Source of the DNA: Anoxybacillus tengchongensis
GTDB lineage: Bacteria > Bacillota > Bacilli > Bacillales > Anoxybacillaceae
Assembly: GCF_014201585.1 (NCBI RefSeq)
Contig: NZ_JACHES010000012.1
Span: 5,544-69,543 of the forward strand
DNA length: 64,000 nt
Reading direction: 5' to 3'
Positions 45,304 through 57,202 of the stretch are shown here, piece after piece. A program made the position numbers and the translations under genes. The first letter of the stretch is position 1; every line of letters starts with the position of its first letter. The notes beneath the pieces were generated by a model. The model saw only the letters and a program-made list of their open reading frames with translations, did no database searches and was not told the DNA's origin.

Positions 45304-46239
45304 GTGCTTCAAAGGGGTTTGTTTGTTGGATTGAAAACGACATGGACACTCGGAAAAGTCATTTTTCCGATTACGGTCATTGTGACACTTTTACAATACT
45401 CCCCCGTTTTACCGTGGGTGACAAATGTTTTAACGCCGATGATGCGGTGGATCGGCTTACCGGGGGATGCCGCGCTCGTTTTAGTGCTTGGCAATTTTTT
45501 AAATTTATATGCCGGCATTGGTTCGATGTTGACGATGGACTTGACGGTGAAAGAAGTGTTTATTTTAGCGGTGATGTTGTCGTTTTCACACAATATGCTC
45601 GTTGAGTCTGCAGTCGCTGCGCAAGTCGGCGTTCGCGTTTGGTGGACGGTTGCCGTTCGCGTCGGTTTAGCGTTCGTTTCCGCATGGCTCATTCACGTTT
45701 TATGGGATGGCGGAGAACAAATGGCGCAGTACGGACTTATGCCACAGTCTTCAACAGTGCCTCATACGTGGGGAGAAATCATCTGGAACGGCATGGAAAA
45801 GGCCATATACGGAATCGGGCAACTTGCACTAATCATCATTCCGCTTATGATTGCGATTCAAGTGTTAAAAGAATTGAAGTGGCTCGATACGTTTTCAAAG
45901 TGGCTATCGCCATTTGCACGGTTGCTTGGCATTCGTGAAAACGCCTCGCTTACGATGGCGGCTGGTTTATTGTTCGGACTCGCTTACGGTGCAGGCGTCA
46001 TGATTCAGGCGGTGAAAGAAGACGGGGTGTCTAAAAAAGATTTAACGTTGACGTTTTTATTTTTAGTTGCATGTCATGCGGTAGTGGAAGATACGTTATT
46101 GTTCGTGCCACTTGGCATTCCGGTATGGCCGTTGCTTGTCATACGGCTTGTCACCGCTGTTTTATTGACTGTTGCATTAAGCTTTATTTGGAATCGAATG
46201 GAACATCGAAAAAGAAAGGAAGCAACGTATGAATATTAA
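45304..46239 (+). CDS. yvoD: YvoD nucleoside-recognition (gate) domain membrane protein
   Basis: A 311-residue membrane protein with two gate-type repeats ([38 protein letters not shown]) and eight or so hydrophobic segments. Family members relate to nucleoside transporters and spore-maturation proteins, but the substrate of YvoD is unknown. GTG 45304 follows AGGGGGAGG. Its end overlaps ppaX. Order hprK-lgt-yvoD-ppaX-yvoF is conserved in Bacillus. Confidence 0.88.
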   Translation: MLQRGLFVGLKTTWTLGKVIFPITVIVTLLQYSPVLPWVTNVLTPMMRWIGLPGDAALVLVLGNFLNLYAGIGSMLTMDLTVKEVFILAVMLSFSHNMLVESAVAAQVGVRVWWTVAVRVGLAFVSAWLIHVLWDGGEQMAQYGLMPQSSTVPHTWGEIIWNGMEKAIYGIGQLALIIIPLMIAIQVLKELKWLDTFSKWLSPFARLLGIRENASLTMAAGLLFGLAYGAGVMIQAVKEDGVSKKDLTLTFLFLVACHAVVEDTLLFVPLGIPVWPLLVIRLVTAVLLTVALSFIWNRMEHRKRKEATYEY

Positions 46240-46876
46240 TACGATTTTATTTGACTTAGACGGTACGCTTATTAATACGAACGATTTAATTATTGAATCG
46301 TTTTTGCACACGCTCAATTATTATTACCCAAATCAATATACGCGTGAAGATGTGCTCGCCTTTATTGGCCCGCCGCTACGGGATACGTTTGAAGCGATCG
46401 ATCCAAATCGGGTCGACGAAATGATTGAAACGTATCGAGCATTTAACCATGCGCATCATGATGCATTAGTGAAAGAATATGAAACGGTGTATGATACCGT
46501 ACAAACGCTACATAAAAAAGGCTTTAAACTCGGTATTGTGACAACGAAAATTCGTCATACAGTAAACATGGGATTGAAGTTAACGAAGTTAGATTCGTTT
46601 TTCCAATGCATCATTACGCTCGATGATGTCGAACATGCGAAACCGCATCCTGAGCCAATTGAAAAAGCACTCGCGTGTTTACAGGCAAAGCCAGAAGAAA
46701 CATTAATGGTTGGCGATAACCATCATGACATTTTAGCTGGGAAACATGCAGGGACAAAAACAGCAGGAGTCGCTTGGACGATTAAAGGGCGCGAACATTT
46801 AGCGAAATACGAACCTGACTTTATGCTTGAAAAAATGAGCGATTTGTTAAGTATTCTAGGGGTGACGTCGCGTTGA
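46229..46876 (+). CDS. ppaX: Pyrophosphatase PpaX
   Basis: A 215-residue HAD-family hydrolase: [17 protein letters not shown] (nucleophile Asp), [17 protein letters not shown], and [20 protein letters not shown]. PpaX hydrolyses the pyrophosphate released when HprK dephosphorylates HPr-Ser-P, pulling that reaction forward. It overlaps both neighbours by a few bases. Confidence 0.94.
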   Translation: MNINTILFDLDGTLINTNDLIIESFLHTLNYYYPNQYTREDVLAFIGPPLRDTFEAIDPNRVDEMIETYRAFNHAHHDALVKEYETVYDTVQTLHKKGFKLGIVTTKIRHTVNMGLKLTKLDSFFQCIITLDDVEHAKPHPEPIEKALACLQAKPEETLMVGDNHHDILAGKHAGTKTAGVAWTIKGREHLAKYEPDFMLEKMSDLLSILGVTSR

Positions 46877-47361
46877 GAAAAACCGAACGCCATGTTGTCG
46901 AAGGAACGAATTCCTTATGGCAACTATATCGAACCGTTTCGTTTTGGAAAGTATTGAAAAATGTCATCGTCATTTTGATCGGGCGCTATACCCCGTTTTT
47001 CCCATTAAAAAACTGGTTATATCGCACGTTTTTGCGCATGGAAATCGGCAAACATACGGCGTTAGCGTTTATGGTCATGCCAGATATTTTGTTTCCAGAG
47101 AAAATTCGCATTGGCAACAACACGATTATTGGTTACAATACGACGATTTTAGCGCATGAATATTTAGTAAATGAGTATCGGCTCGGGGATGTTATCATCG
47201 GCAATGAAGTCATGATCGGAGCAAATACAACGATTTTACCGGGAGTGACCATTGGGGATCGTGCGGTTGTTTCCGCAGGCACGCTTGTGCATCGTGATGT
47301 ACCAGCTGGTGCATTTGTTGGCGGCAATCCGATGCAAATTATTCGTCTTAGCGAACGCTAA
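46873..47361 (+). CDS. yvoF: YvoF acyltransferase (hexapeptide repeat)
   Basis: A 162-residue left-handed beta-helix transferase. Hexapeptide repeats are clear: [56 protein letters not shown]. Substrate unknown; related enzymes are acetyltransferases. It starts with TTG overlapping the ppaX stop and ends the operon. Confidence 0.88.
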   Translation: MRKTERHVVEGTNSLWQLYRTVSFWKVLKNVIVILIGRYTPFFPLKNWLYRTFLRMEIGKHTALAFMVMPDILFPEKIRIGNNTIIGYNTTILAHEYLVNEYRLGDVIIGNEVMIGANTTILPGVTIGDRAVVSAGTLVHRDVPAGAFVGGNPMQIIRLSER

Positions 47362-47373
47362 GGCGTTTTTTTA
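47354..47373 (+). terminator. Terminator of hprK-yvoF operon
   Basis: AACGC-TAAG-GCGTT followed by TTTTT, overlapping the yvoF stop. Confidence 0.85.
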
Positions 47374-47412
47374 TGAATAAAAAAGGAATTAAGTCGAAAA
47401 AAATCGAATGAG

Positions 47413-47496
47413 TTTGTAGTTGACGAAACGAAAAACGAGGAGTAAACTACAAATAACAAACTTTACTTTGCTAATATATTAGCGAACTAAAGTAAA
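47413..47496 (+). promoter_or_regulatory. his operon promoter framed by two inverted repeats
   Basis: TTGACG (47420-47425), 17 nt, TAAACT (47443-47448) is a good sigma-A promoter. TTTGTAGTT (47413-47421) and AACTACAAA (47445-47453) form an inverted repeat spanning it. Downstream, TTTACTTT (47462-47469) pairs with AAAGTAAA (47489-47496), and between them GCTAATATATTAGC (47470-47483) is a perfect palindrome. These look like operator sites or leader structure. No T-box or His-codon leader peptide is visible. Confidence 0.65.
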
Positions 47497-47513
47497 AGAA
47501 GGACGGGAAGAAA

Positions 47514-48692
47514 ATGAGAGTATTTATGTTTGAAAAACCGCTCGGCATGCGAGATACGTTGCCAGATGTATATAAAACAAAACGTGCATTGCGGGAAGCA
47601 ATGATGAAAGAAATTGAAACGTGGGGATATTCGTTTATTGAAACACCGACGTTAGAATATGATGAAACGGTTGGCGCTGCATCGGCAATTTTAGATCAGC
47701 AGTTGTTTAAGTTGCTCGATCGGGAAGGGCATACGCTCGTGTTGCGTCCAGATATGACTGCTCCCATTGCTCGCCTAGCAGCATCGAAATTATATAAGGA
47801 AGGGTGTCCGCTTCGTTTAGCGTATGCGGCGAATGTGTTTCGCGCTCAGCAGCGTGAAGGAGGAAGACCAGCAGAGTTTGAGCAAGTGGGGGTGGAATAC
47901 ATTGGCGACGGTACGATGTATGCTGATGCAGAAGTGATTAGTTTAATGATTTTTGCTTTAAAGCGGGCAGGATTGCGCGATTTCACTGTGACGATCGGTC
48001 ATATTGGCTATGTTGATGCGTTGTTTTTCGATATTTTGCGTCACGAACAACGTGTAGAAACGTTGCGTCGTTTTTTATATGAAAAAAATTATGTTGGCTA
48101 TCGAGAGCACGTCAAATCGTTGCCGCTCTCCTCGATTGACCGTGATCGCCTTTTACGTCTTTTAACGTTGAGAGGAGGAGGGGAAGTCGTTGCGGAAGCA
48201 AAAACATTTGCGACAACAGAAGTGGAGCGACGGGCAGTTGATGAATTAGAACTACTATGGGCACATATTAACCAATACGGCGTCACCGATATGGTGAAAT
48301 TAGACATGAGTCTAGTGAGCCATATGAGTTACTATACCGGCGTCCTGTTTGAAGTGTACGCGAAAAACGTTGGGTTTTTACTTGGGAACGGCGGACGATA
48401 TGATGAATTGTTAGCGAAATTTCACCGCCCCTCGCCTGCGACAGGGTTTAGCGTCCGTTTAGATCGCTTAATGGAAGCGCTTGGCGAAGGGCGAAATGAT
48501 GAAAAAACGACGTGTATTATTTTTAGTCAAGAACGTTTTGCGGAGGCGTATGCGAAAGCAGCAGAAATGAGACGAAAAGGGGAAAAAGTCGTATTGCAAC
48601 AAGTGGCAGGTATTCAAGATATGGATCAATTTACTGCATCATTTGACGATGTAGTGTACGTATTAGGGAAACGCGGAAAGGATGAACGATGA
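47514..48692 (+). CDS. hisZ: ATP phosphoribosyltransferase regulatory subunit HisZ
   Basis: A 392-residue catalytically inactive HisRS-like protein. It keeps the class II synthetase core ([32 protein letters not shown]) but lacks the anticodon-binding domain. HisZ partners short-form HisG in a hetero-octamer with feedback control by histidine. [14 protein letters not shown] is the conserved start, so ATG 47526 is an alternative; ATG 47514 has better ribosome-site spacing. It is the first gene of a complete his operon. Confidence 0.95.
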   Translation: MRVFMFEKPLGMRDTLPDVYKTKRALREAMMKEIETWGYSFIETPTLEYDETVGAASAILDQQLFKLLDREGHTLVLRPDMTAPIARLAASKLYKEGCPLRLAYAANVFRAQQREGGRPAEFEQVGVEYIGDGTMYADAEVISLMIFALKRAGLRDFTVTIGHIGYVDALFFDILRHEQRVETLRRFLYEKNYVGYREHVKSLPLSSIDRDRLLRLLTLRGGGEVVAEAKTFATTEVERRAVDELELLWAHINQYGVTDMVKLDMSLVSHMSYYTGVLFEVYAKNVGFLLGNGGRYDELLAKFHRPSPATGFSVRLDRLMEALGEGRNDEKTTCIIFSQERFAEAYAKAAEMRRKGEKVVLQQVAGIQDMDQFTASFDDVVYVLGKRGKDER

Positions 48693-49333
48693 TGCTGACG
48701 GTTGCGATGCCAAAAGGACGTATTTTTACGGAGGCGCTCGTATTGTTAAAACAAGCGGGTTATGAAATTCCTGATGACTTAGAACATTCTCGAAAACTAA
48801 TGATTGACGTCCCGAATGAACAGCTGCGCTTTATTTTAGCGAAGCCGATGGACGTTGTGACATATGTTGAACATGGGGTTGCTGATGTCGGCATTGCCGG
48901 TAAAGATGTGCTCCTTGAGGAAGAGCGAGATGTGTATGAAATGTTAGATTTGCGCATAAGTCCTTGTTATTTGGCGGTGGCAGGGCTCCCGAATACGCGC
49001 GTTCACCCGATTGCGCCAAGAGTGGCAACAAAATATCCAAATATCGCATCCACTTATTTTCGCGAGCAAGGGGAACAAGTAGAAATTATTAAATTAAACG
49101 GGTCTGTTGAATTAGCCCCACTCATTGGCTTAGCCGAACGAATTGTTGACATTGTTTCGACAGGGCGAACGTTAAAAGAAAACGGGCTCGTTGAATTAGA
49201 GCGAATTGTTGATGTGACATCGCGCTTTATTGTAAATCCGGTTAGTTATCGCATGCAAGATCGAGCGATTGAACAAATGGTTGATCGTTTAACATACGCG
49301 ATCGAGAAAGCGGGGGAGTGCAATGAAAATTGA
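48689..49333 (+). CDS. hisG: ATP phosphoribosyltransferase HisG (short form)
   Basis: A 214-residue catalytic subunit for step 1 of histidine synthesis (ATP plus PRPP). [34 protein letters not shown] and [16 protein letters not shown] are family hallmarks. The short form lacks the regulatory domain, consistent with HisZ upstream. Start overlaps the hisZ stop (ATGATG; 48692 is the alternative). Confidence 0.97.
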   Translation: MMLTVAMPKGRIFTEALVLLKQAGYEIPDDLEHSRKLMIDVPNEQLRFILAKPMDVVTYVEHGVADVGIAGKDVLLEEERDVYEMLDLRISPCYLAVAGLPNTRVHPIAPRVATKYPNIASTYFREQGEQVEIIKLNGSVELAPLIGLAERIVDIVSTGRTLKENGLVELERIVDVTSRFIVNPVSYRMQDRAIEQMVDRLTYAIEKAGECNEN

Positions 49334-50600
49334 ACGTGTACAAGGGACCGTATCGCTTCGACGGACGATCGAAAGTGGAACGGAAGAGCAAAGACAAGCA
49401 GTCAAACGGATTATTGATGATGTGCGAAACAACGGAGATGGCGCATTAAAAAAATATACGGAAATGTTTGATGGCATTTCACTTGATACGTTTGCCGTCA
49501 CCCAAGAAGAAATTGAAGAAGCATATTGGCTAGTTGATGAGAACATGGTTCATATCATTCGTGAAGCGGCACAAAATATTCGAGAATATCATGAACGTCA
49601 ACGAATGACATCGTGGTTTATGACGCGTGACGATGGAACGATTCTCGGACAAAAAGTAACACCGCTTGATGCAGTCGGTTTATATGTGCCGGGCGGAACA
49701 GCCGCTTATCCATCATCGGTGCTTATGAATGTCATTCCCGCGCAAGTAGCTGGAGTGAAGCGTATTGTCATCGTTTCCCCGCCAAATGAACGTGGAACGT
49801 TGCCTGCGGCTGTTCTTGTTGCGGCATGTGAACTCGGTGTTCAAGAGATATATAAAGTTGGCGGCGCCCAAGCAATTGCAGCACTAGCATACGGTACGGA
49901 GACGATCGAGCCAGTCGATAAAATTTTTGGACCTGGAAACATTTATGTCGCACTTGCTAAAAGGGAAGTGTTCGGTCAAGTTGACATTGATATGATTGCG
50001 GGGCCGAGTGAAATTGTCGTGCTCGCTGATGAAACAGCAAAGCCGAACGAAATTGCAGCCGATTTATTATCGCAAGCAGAACATGATGAACGAGCAGTTA
50101 GTATATTGGTGACACCGTCTTTACAACTTGCTTTAAAAGTAGAAGAAGAGGTGGAAAAACAGCTTGCCACCCTTCCACGAAAAGAAATTGCCCAAAAAGC
50201 AATGAATGAATATGGTGTCATTTATGTGACCGATACGATGAAACAGGCGATTGATGTTGTAAATGAATTAGCACCAGAACATTTAGAAGTGATGACGGCT
50301 GAACCGTTTGAAATATTAAGTGACATTCGACATGCGGGTGCCATCTTTTTAGGTCCGTACAGTTCTGAACCTGTAGGAGATTATTTTGCGGGGACGAATC
50401 ATGTGTTGCCGACAAATGGGACCGCCCGTTTTTCGTCTGGGCTAACCGTTGAGGCATTTATGAAAAAATCAAGCATCATTTTTTATAGTCAACAAGCATG
50501 GCAGCAACATGCGGCAAAAATTGCGGCGTTTGCACGATTAGAAGGGCTTGAAGCACATGCACGAGCAGTAGAGGAACGATTAAAAAGGGGAGACAAATGA
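49323..50600 (+). CDS. hisD: Histidinol dehydrogenase
   Basis: A 425-residue enzyme for the last two oxidation steps, histidinol to histidine. Recognisable segments: [52 protein letters not shown] and [18 protein letters not shown]. Overlaps hisG by 11 nt. Confidence 0.98.
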   Translation: MKIERVQGTVSLRRTIESGTEEQRQAVKRIIDDVRNNGDGALKKYTEMFDGISLDTFAVTQEEIEEAYWLVDENMVHIIREAAQNIREYHERQRMTSWFMTRDDGTILGQKVTPLDAVGLYVPGGTAAYPSSVLMNVIPAQVAGVKRIVIVSPPNERGTLPAAVLVAACELGVQEIYKVGGAQAIAALAYGTETIEPVDKIFGPGNIYVALAKREVFGQVDIDMIAGPSEIVVLADETAKPNEIAADLLSQAEHDERAVSILVTPSLQLALKVEEEVEKQLATLPRKEIAQKAMNEYGVIYVTDTMKQAIDVVNELAPEHLEVMTAEPFEILSDIRHAGAIFLGPYSSEPVGDYFAGTNHVLPTNGTARFSSGLTVEAFMKKSSIIFYSQQAWQQHAAKIAAFARLEGLEAHARAVEERLKRGDK

Positions 50601-51184
50601 TGCGGACAGCAACCATTCAACGAGCGACAAATGAAACACAAATTGAGCTTACGTTTACGATTGATGGGGAAGGAAAAGCGGAGTTAGAAACAGGTGTCCC
50701 ATTTTTAACACATATGCTTGATTTATTTACAAAGCATGGCCATTTCAATTTATTTGTTCATGCAAAGGGAGACACACATATTGACGATCATCATACGACA
50801 GAAGATATTGGTATTTGTTTAGGGCAAGCGATTCGCCAAGCACTCGGTGATAAAAAAGGAATTAGACGATACGGAAATGCGTTCGTTCCGATGGACGATG
50901 CGCTTGCGCAAGTCGTTATTGATGTGAGCAATCGTCCGCATCTTGAGTTTCGTGGGGAGTTTCCAAGTCAAAAAGTCGGGGCGTTTGACGTCGAGCTAGT
51001 GCATGAATTTTTATGGAAACTAGCATTAGAAGCGCGAATGAACGTACATGTCATCGTTCATTATGGACGTAATACACATCATATGATTGAGGCGGTATTT
51101 AAAGCACTTGCACGCGCGCTAGATGAAGCCACGATGATTGATCCACGCGTTACATCTGTACCGTCAACGAAAGGAATGTTGTAA
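50597..51184 (+). CDS. hisB: Imidazoleglycerol-phosphate dehydratase
   Basis: A 195-residue manganese enzyme. Metal-binding histidines lie in [20 protein letters not shown] and [20 protein letters not shown]. It is the monofunctional Gram-positive form, without the phosphatase domain. Start overlaps the hisD stop. Confidence 0.98.
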   Translation: MMRTATIQRATNETQIELTFTIDGEGKAELETGVPFLTHMLDLFTKHGHFNLFVHAKGDTHIDDHHTTEDIGICLGQAIRQALGDKKGIRRYGNAFVPMDDALAQVVIDVSNRPHLEFRGEFPSQKVGAFDVELVHEFLWKLALEARMNVHVIVHYGRNTHHMIEAVFKALARALDEATMIDPRVTSVPSTKGML

Positions 51185-51817
51185 ATGATCGGCATTATTG
51201 ATTATGGCATGGGCAATTTATATAGCGTCAGTAAAGCACTAGAGCGATTAAACGTGCCGTATATCGTTGCAGGTGATCCAAGCAAATTGCGTCAAGCAGA
51301 TGGTTTCATTTTGCCTGGTGTTGGTTCATTTAAAGATGCGATGCATATTTTAACGGAAACGAAGCTTGACTCTTTCATTCGCGAACAAGTCGCGACAGGG
51401 AAACCGCTTCTTGGTATTTGTTTAGGCATGCAACTTTTGTTTGAAGAAAGCGAAGAAAATGGTTTGACGTCGGGATTGCAGTTACTCCCAGGCCGCGTCG
51501 TTCGCTTTGCGGGGATGACAAAAGAAGGAAAGCGATATAAAGTACCGCATATGGGATGGAACGAACTCGTTTTCCATCAGCCGTCCCCGCTTTTTGATCA
51601 CGTTGAGCGAGGACACGTATATTTCGTGCACTCGTATTATGTGCAAGCGGATGACCCAACCGTTGTGTTAGCAAGTGCCCGATATGATGTAGAAGTTCCT
51701 GCGGTCGTTGGACGTGGGACGATATTTGGCACGCAATTTCACCCAGAGAAAAGCGGAAAACTCGGGATGCGTCTATTGCAAAATTATGCGAGGGTTGTAG
51801 AAAGGAAGAGGGGCTAA
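51185..51817 (+). CDS. hisH: Imidazole glycerol phosphate synthase glutaminase HisH
   Basis: A 210-residue class I glutamine amidotransferase. The catalytic Cys is in [15 protein letters not shown] and the His/Glu pair in [13 protein letters not shown]. It supplies ammonia to HisF through a tunnel. Adjoins hisB with no gap and overlaps hisA by one base. Confidence 0.98.
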   Translation: MIGIIDYGMGNLYSVSKALERLNVPYIVAGDPSKLRQADGFILPGVGSFKDAMHILTETKLDSFIREQVATGKPLLGICLGMQLLFEESEENGLTSGLQLLPGRVVRFAGMTKEGKRYKVPHMGWNELVFHQPSPLFDHVERGHVYFVHSYYVQADDPTVVLASARYDVEVPAVVGRGTIFGTQFHPEKSGKLGMRLLQNYARVVERKRG

Positions 51818-52545
51818 TGTTTACGATTTATCCAGCGATCGACATGCGCGATGGGAAATGTGTTCGCCTCGTGCAAGGAGATTACAATCAAGAAACAGTA
51901 TATGGACACTCGCCAGTAGAAATGGCTCGCTCGTTTGTTTCACAAGGAGCGACATGGATTCATATGGTCGATTTAGACGGCGCGAAAGAAGGAAGGCGTG
52001 TAAATGACGCGTTTGTCGTTGAAGTGGCGAACACGTTAGGGGTGAACGTTCAAATTGGCGGTGGCATTCGTACAGAAGAAGATGTGGCGTATTATTTAGA
52101 ACAAGGTGTGGCACGCGTCATTTTAGGGAGCGCTGCGATTTCGAATCCTTCGTTTGTGAAAGCGATGCTTCGCACGTATGGTGAGCGAATTGTGATCGGT
52201 ATTGATGCAAAAAACGGGTTTGTTGCGACAGAAGGGTGGACGCATACATCGACGATCGAAGCTGTTGAACTTGGCAAACAGCTCGCGGACGCTGGAGCAG
52301 AAACGTTTATTTTTACAGATATTGCGACAGATGGAATGTTATCAGGCCCAAATATCGAGGCAGTCGTTCGGTTAGCCAAAGCGACGAATAAACGTATCAT
52401 CGCCTCAGGGGGGATTCGTTCGCTCGATGATTTACGTTCCTTAAAGCAATTCGAAACAGAAGGAGTGGCTGGAGCGATTGTCGGTAAAGCGCTATATACA
52501 GGAAAGTTTACAGTCGCTGAGGCGTTAAAGGCGGTGGAGCAATGA
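51817..52545 (+). CDS. hisA: ProFAR isomerase HisA
   Basis: A 242-residue TIM-barrel isomerase. Catalytic Asp8 ([19 protein letters not shown]) and Asp in [16 protein letters not shown] are present, as are phosphate-binding loops [10 protein letters not shown] and [14 protein letters not shown]. Confidence 0.98.
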   Translation: MFTIYPAIDMRDGKCVRLVQGDYNQETVYGHSPVEMARSFVSQGATWIHMVDLDGAKEGRRVNDAFVVEVANTLGVNVQIGGGIRTEEDVAYYLEQGVARVILGSAAISNPSFVKAMLRTYGERIVIGIDAKNGFVATEGWTHTSTIEAVELGKQLADAGAETFIFTDIATDGMLSGPNIEAVVRLAKATNKRIIASGGIRSLDDLRSLKQFETEGVAGAIVGKALYTGKFTVAEALKAVEQ

Positions 52546-53300
52546 TCACTAAGCGAATTATTCCTTGTTTAGACGTGAAAGATGGGCGCGTTGTCAAAGG
52601 GGTGCAATTTGTTTCGTTGCGTGATGCGGGTGATCCGGTAGAGCTTGCTCGCGTGTACGATGAACAAGGAGCTGACGAACTTGTTTTTTTAGATATTTCT
52701 GCGTCACATGAAGGTCGAAAAACGATGGTGGACGTCGTTCAACGTGTCGCTGGGCAGCTTGCCATTCCGTTTACTGTCGGAGGTGGCATTAGCACATTAG
52801 AAGATATGAAAACGATTTTGCGTGCTGGAGCGGACAAGGTATCTGTCAATACCGCAGCACTATTGCGGCCGGAGTTGATTACAGAAGGAGCGAATTTTTT
52901 TGGTTCGCAATGTATCGTCGTGGCAATTGATGCGAAGTACGATCCAACGATGCAGTCGTGGCGCGTGTATACGCACGGTGGCCGCCGTCCGACAGATTGG
53001 GAAGTTGTCGCATGGGCGAAAGAGGCTGTCAAGCGCGGAGCAGGAGAAATTTTATTAACGAGCATGGATCGCGATGGTGGAAAAGACGGTTTTGATTTGG
53101 CGTTAACGAAACAAGTGAGTGAAGCGGTGTCTGTTCCTGTCATTGCATCAGGAGGGGCAGGATGCGCGCAACATTTTGTTGATGTGTTTCAAGTCGCTCA
53201 AGCGGATGCAGCGCTAGCGGCCTCCATTTTTCATTATAAAGAAACGTCTGTCCAACAAGTGAAACAGTACGTGCGTAAACAGGGGGTAAATGTTCGATGA
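52542..53300 (+). CDS. hisF: Imidazole glycerol phosphate synthase cyclase HisF
   Basis: A 252-residue TIM barrel that, with HisH, forms imidazole glycerol phosphate and AICAR. Key residues: [15 protein letters not shown] (Asp11) and [17 protein letters not shown] (Asp130). [10 protein letters not shown] and ASGGAG bind phosphate. Overlaps hisA by 4 nt. Confidence 0.98.
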   Translation: MITKRIIPCLDVKDGRVVKGVQFVSLRDAGDPVELARVYDEQGADELVFLDISASHEGRKTMVDVVQRVAGQLAIPFTVGGGISTLEDMKTILRAGADKVSVNTAALLRPELITEGANFFGSQCIVVAIDAKYDPTMQSWRVYTHGGRRPTDWEVVAWAKEAVKRGAGEILLTSMDRDGGKDGFDLALTKQVSEAVSVPVIASGGAGCAQHFVDVFQVAQADAALAASIFHYKETSVQQVKQYVRKQGVNVR

Positions 53301-53920
53301 ATGTCAAAGCGGTGCGATTTAATGAACAAGGACTTGTTCCAGCGATTGTCCAAGATGCGCACAGTAAAGAAGTGCTGACGTTAGCATATATGAACGAGCA
53401 GTCGCTACAAAAAACGTTACAAACGAAAGAAACGTGGTTTTATAGTCGCTCCCGTCAAACGTTATGGCATAAAGGGGAAACATCAGGAAACGTGCAAAAA
53501 GTTGTTGATATTCGCTACGACTGCGATGCGGACGCACTCCTGATCCTTGTTGAACCAAAAGGGCCAGCTTGTCATACAGGGGAGTATTCTTGTTTTCATC
53601 ATCGTTTAAGCGATGAAAAACCTATAGCGAAGCCAGATCGCTTTGCCATTTTAAACGTGTTAGAGTCGGTCATTGCGGAGCGTGAGGCCAAACGTCCTGA
53701 AGGATCGTATACGACATATTTATTTGATAAAGGAATTGATAAAATCGCTAAAAAAGTTGGGGAAGAAGCGGCTGAAGTCATTATTGCCGCTAAAAATCGC
53801 TCAAAAGAAGAACTGCGATGGGAAGCGGCGGATTTATTGTATCATTTGCTCGTTTTGCTGCGTGAACAGCGCGTGTCGCTCGATGATGTTCTTTCCGTAT
53901 TAGCTGAGCGTCATCGGTGA
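53297..53920 (+). CDS. hisI: Bifunctional phosphoribosyl-AMP cyclohydrolase / phosphoribosyl-ATP pyrophosphatase
   Basis: A 207-residue HisIE fusion. Residues 1-~110 are the cyclohydrolase ([39 protein letters not shown], metal ligands Asp and Cys). Residues ~120-207 are the pyrophosphohydrolase ([20 protein letters not shown]). It completes the operon; hisC and the histidinol phosphatase are not in this window. Confidence 0.97.
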   Translation: MNVKAVRFNEQGLVPAIVQDAHSKEVLTLAYMNEQSLQKTLQTKETWFYSRSRQTLWHKGETSGNVQKVVDIRYDCDADALLILVEPKGPACHTGEYSCFHHRLSDEKPIAKPDRFAILNVLESVIAEREAKRPEGSYTTYLFDKGIDKIAKKVGEEAAEVIIAAKNRSKEELRWEAADLLYHLLVLLREQRVSLDDVLSVLAERHR

Positions 53921-53929
53921 CGCTTTTTT
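53908..53929 (+). terminator. his operon terminator
   Basis: GCGTCA-TCGG-TGACGC followed by TTTTTT; it overlaps the hisI stop. Confidence 0.9.
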
Positions 53930-53940
53930 ACCTATCCATG

Positions 53941-53968
53941 TTGTTCTAAAGCGAAAATGTGGTATACT
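53941..53968 (+). promoter_or_regulatory. Sigma-A promoter of yvcD
   Basis: TTGTTC (53941-53946), 16 nt, TATACT (53963-53968). Confidence 0.6.
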
Positions 53969-54003
53969 TTCTTTCGGTGAAAGAAATCAACATGGAGGGT
54001 TCG

Positions 54004-55452
54004 ATGGAAAAACATTTGCAAAAACGTGTCGGAAAAGTCATCCCGTTTATTCAAGACGGTACGTACTTTTTTAATAAAGGTGTCACATGTTATCGCCGCC
54101 GCGATTTACGTAAAGCGAAAGCGTATTTGCAACGTGCGGTGCAACTCGAGCCAGAACAAAGTACATTTGCTTGCCAACTGGCGATTGTATTGTCAGAATT
54201 GGGGGAATATGCGCAATCGAATGAATGGCTATTGCGCGTTATTGAACATAATGATGATTTAACGGAATGTTTTTATTTTTTGGCTAACAATTATGCCCAT
54301 CTAGGATTATTTGGCGAGGCGACGAAATATGCTGAACAGTATATGGAGCGCGAGCCGGATGGGGAGTTTGCTGAGTATACGCTCGATTTATTAGACATTT
54401 TAACGATTGAACAAGACGATGATGAGTGGCTGAATTACGATGATATGTTAATGAAGCAAGAACAGGCTCGTACGTTGCTTGAAAAAGGTGAGTTTCAAGA
54501 AGCGATTACTTTGTTTGAAGAAATGATCGAACAACATCCAGAGCATTGGGCAGCTTACAACAATTTAGCACTAGCTTATTTTTATCAAGGAAACGTCGGA
54601 AAAGCGAGACAAACGATCGAATACATTTTGAAGCAAAATCCAGGCAATTTGCATGCTCTTTGCAACGATGCGGTGTTCTCGTATTATTTACAAGAACAAG
54701 AGCGGTTATTTTCACTTACTCAGTCGTTACAGCGCGTATATCCGATTTCATTTGAACATCGGTATAAGCTTGGGGTGACATTTGCAATTGTCGGGCGCTA
54801 CGATTTAGCGTTCCAATGGTTGCGGCAATTACAACGCCGCGGTTTCGAAGGGGATGCCCCGTTTTATTATTGGTACGCATATGCGGCATATCATATGGGA
54901 TATCGCATGTTGGCGGAGTCGATGTGGAACAAATTCATTGCGCTTCATCCAGATAAAAAAGGAAGCGAACCGTGGCGTTATCGGGAACAGACGATCGAAC
55001 ACATTCAGTCGTTATTTGCAAAGCAAGATGTCGCTTCTTCCTTATATGCTTTATATTTAATCAGCAAATCGTTTATGACAAATGATTGTCCGTTTCCAAA
55101 ACAGTCATGGTCTCATCCACTTCTACAGCAATGGAACGACTACGTATATGGCCATGACCAACAAGTGCCGACATATATTGTCGATGCCCATCGTATTGTG
55201 ACGTTGCTTATTCAACATAATGGGTTTGAATATGAGCCGTTATACATTGCTTGGTTTTCTTTTTTTGTCGAGGCGATGAAGGGGATCGATTCATTTTCTA
55301 ATCATCAAGCGTGGGCGGCGGCATTTGAATATATGTTTCGCAGACAGCGCGGTCAACGTGTGACACAGCGCATGCTTGCGGAGCGTTACGGTGTATCTGT
55401 TGCGACGGTTGGAAAGTATGTAAAAATCATCAAACAACAGTGGCACGAATGA
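54004..55452 (+). CDS. yvcD: TPR-repeat protein YvcD
   Basis: A 482-residue soluble protein with TPR units, for example NKGVTCYRRRDLRKAKAYLQ, LANNYAHLGLFGEATKYAEQ and YNNLALAYFYQGNVGKARQT. The C-terminal ~40 residues form a helix-turn-helix (QRMLAERYGVSVATVGKYVK), suggesting DNA or protein binding. Cellular role is unknown. It lies before trxB as in Bacillus subtilis. ATG 54004 has GGAGGG upstream. Confidence 0.85.
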   Translation: MEKHLQKRVGKVIPFIQDGTYFFNKGVTCYRRRDLRKAKAYLQRAVQLEPEQSTFACQLAIVLSELGEYAQSNEWLLRVIEHNDDLTECFYFLANNYAHLGLFGEATKYAEQYMEREPDGEFAEYTLDLLDILTIEQDDDEWLNYDDMLMKQEQARTLLEKGEFQEAITLFEEMIEQHPEHWAAYNNLALAYFYQGNVGKARQTIEYILKQNPGNLHALCNDAVFSYYLQEQERLFSLTQSLQRVYPISFEHRYKLGVTFAIVGRYDLAFQWLRQLQRRGFEGDAPFYYWYAYAAYHMGYRMLAESMWNKFIALHPDKKGSEPWRYREQTIEHIQSLFAKQDVASSLYALYLISKSFMTNDCPFPKQSWSHPLLQQWNDYVYGHDQQVPTYIVDAHRIVTLLIQHNGFEYEPLYIAWFSFFVEAMKGIDSFSNHQAWAAAFEYMFRRQRGQRVTQRMLAERYGVSVATVGKYVKIIKQQWHE

Positions 55453-55529
55453 GCAAGTTAATGGACGCCTTTTCTTTTGTTGTATTACGATAGAAATATG
55501 GAAACGATAAAATGGAGAGCTATGTATAA

Positions 55530-56495
<966 letters not shown>

Positions 56496-56596
56496 CGAAA
56501 ACGTAATGTTGCTTTAATTGAACTGTAACACGCTTGAAATAATAAAAGAGTATGATAAAAGTAAGTAATTGACCCCCTTTTTATATACACTTGTTG

Positions 56597-56626
56597 GCAC
56601 GGGCTTTCGTCCCGTGCTTTCTTTTT
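56597..56626 (+). terminator. Terminator between trxB and yvcI
   Basis: GCACGGG/CCCGTGC stem with loop CTTTCGT and TTTCTTTTTT. The ~100 nt between the trxB stop and this hairpin show no gene. Confidence 0.88.
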
Positions 56627-56662
56627 TGCTCATGGTCATGAAAACGTTTCAAAATTTATACT

Positions 56663-56691
56663 TTGTGACCTTTTGTAAGAAATAGTATAAT
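56663..56691 (+). promoter_or_regulatory. Sigma-A promoter of yvcI-rapZ-yvcK-whiA-crh
   Basis: TTGTGA (56663-56668), 17 nt, TATAAT (56686-56691). It precedes an operon with overlapping genes. Confidence 0.75.
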
Positions 56692-56726
56692 GGAAAAAAC
56701 ATATTCATTATTGAGGTGAACGGACG

Positions 56727-57185
56727 TTGCAACGAGTGACGAACTGTGTATTAGTAAAAGACGGACACGTTCTTTTGTTAAAAAAACCTCGGCGCGGTTG
56801 GTGGGTAGCGCCCGGTGGGAAGATGGAACAAGGAGAATCGATACGTGAAGCTTGTGTGCGAGAATATCGTGAAGAAACAGGCGTTTATTTGAAAAAACCT
56901 CAATTAAAAGGGGTATTTACGTTTGTGATGAAACGAGGGGAAGAAGTCGTTTCCGAATGGATGATGTTTACGTTTTTTGCGGAACATTTTGACGGCGAAA
57001 ACGTATTACAATGTGAAGAAGGGGAGCTCGCTTGGCATCCAATTGAACAGATTCCAACGTTGCCGATGGCGCCAGGCGATTATCATATTATTGATTATGT
57101 CATTAAGGGAACAGGAATCATGTATGGCACGTTTACGTATACGGAGGAATTTGAGTTGTTGTCTTACCGGCTTGATCCGAGTTAA
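56727..57185 (+). CDS. yvcI: Nudix hydrolase YvcI
   Basis: A 152-residue Nudix enzyme. The Nudix box spans G...E...REYREETG (residues ~31-53; [20 protein letters not shown]). Such enzymes cleave nucleoside diphosphates linked to another group; the substrate here is not known. It starts with TTG after GAGGTGA and heads the rapZ operon. Confidence 0.9.
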   Translation: MQRVTNCVLVKDGHVLLLKKPRRGWWVAPGGKMEQGESIREACVREYREETGVYLKKPQLKGVFTFVMKRGEEVVSEWMMFTFFAEHFDGENVLQCEEGELAWHPIEQIPTLPMAPGDYHIIDYVIKGTGIMYGTFTYTEEFELLSYRLDPS

Positions 57186-57202
57186 AGAAAGGAGAAAGGG
57201 CG

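Noticed and set aside
47375-47513. T-box riboswitch or His leader peptide before hisZ
   Set aside because: There is no T-box sequence, no specifier loop and no run of histidine codons; only inverted repeats are visible.
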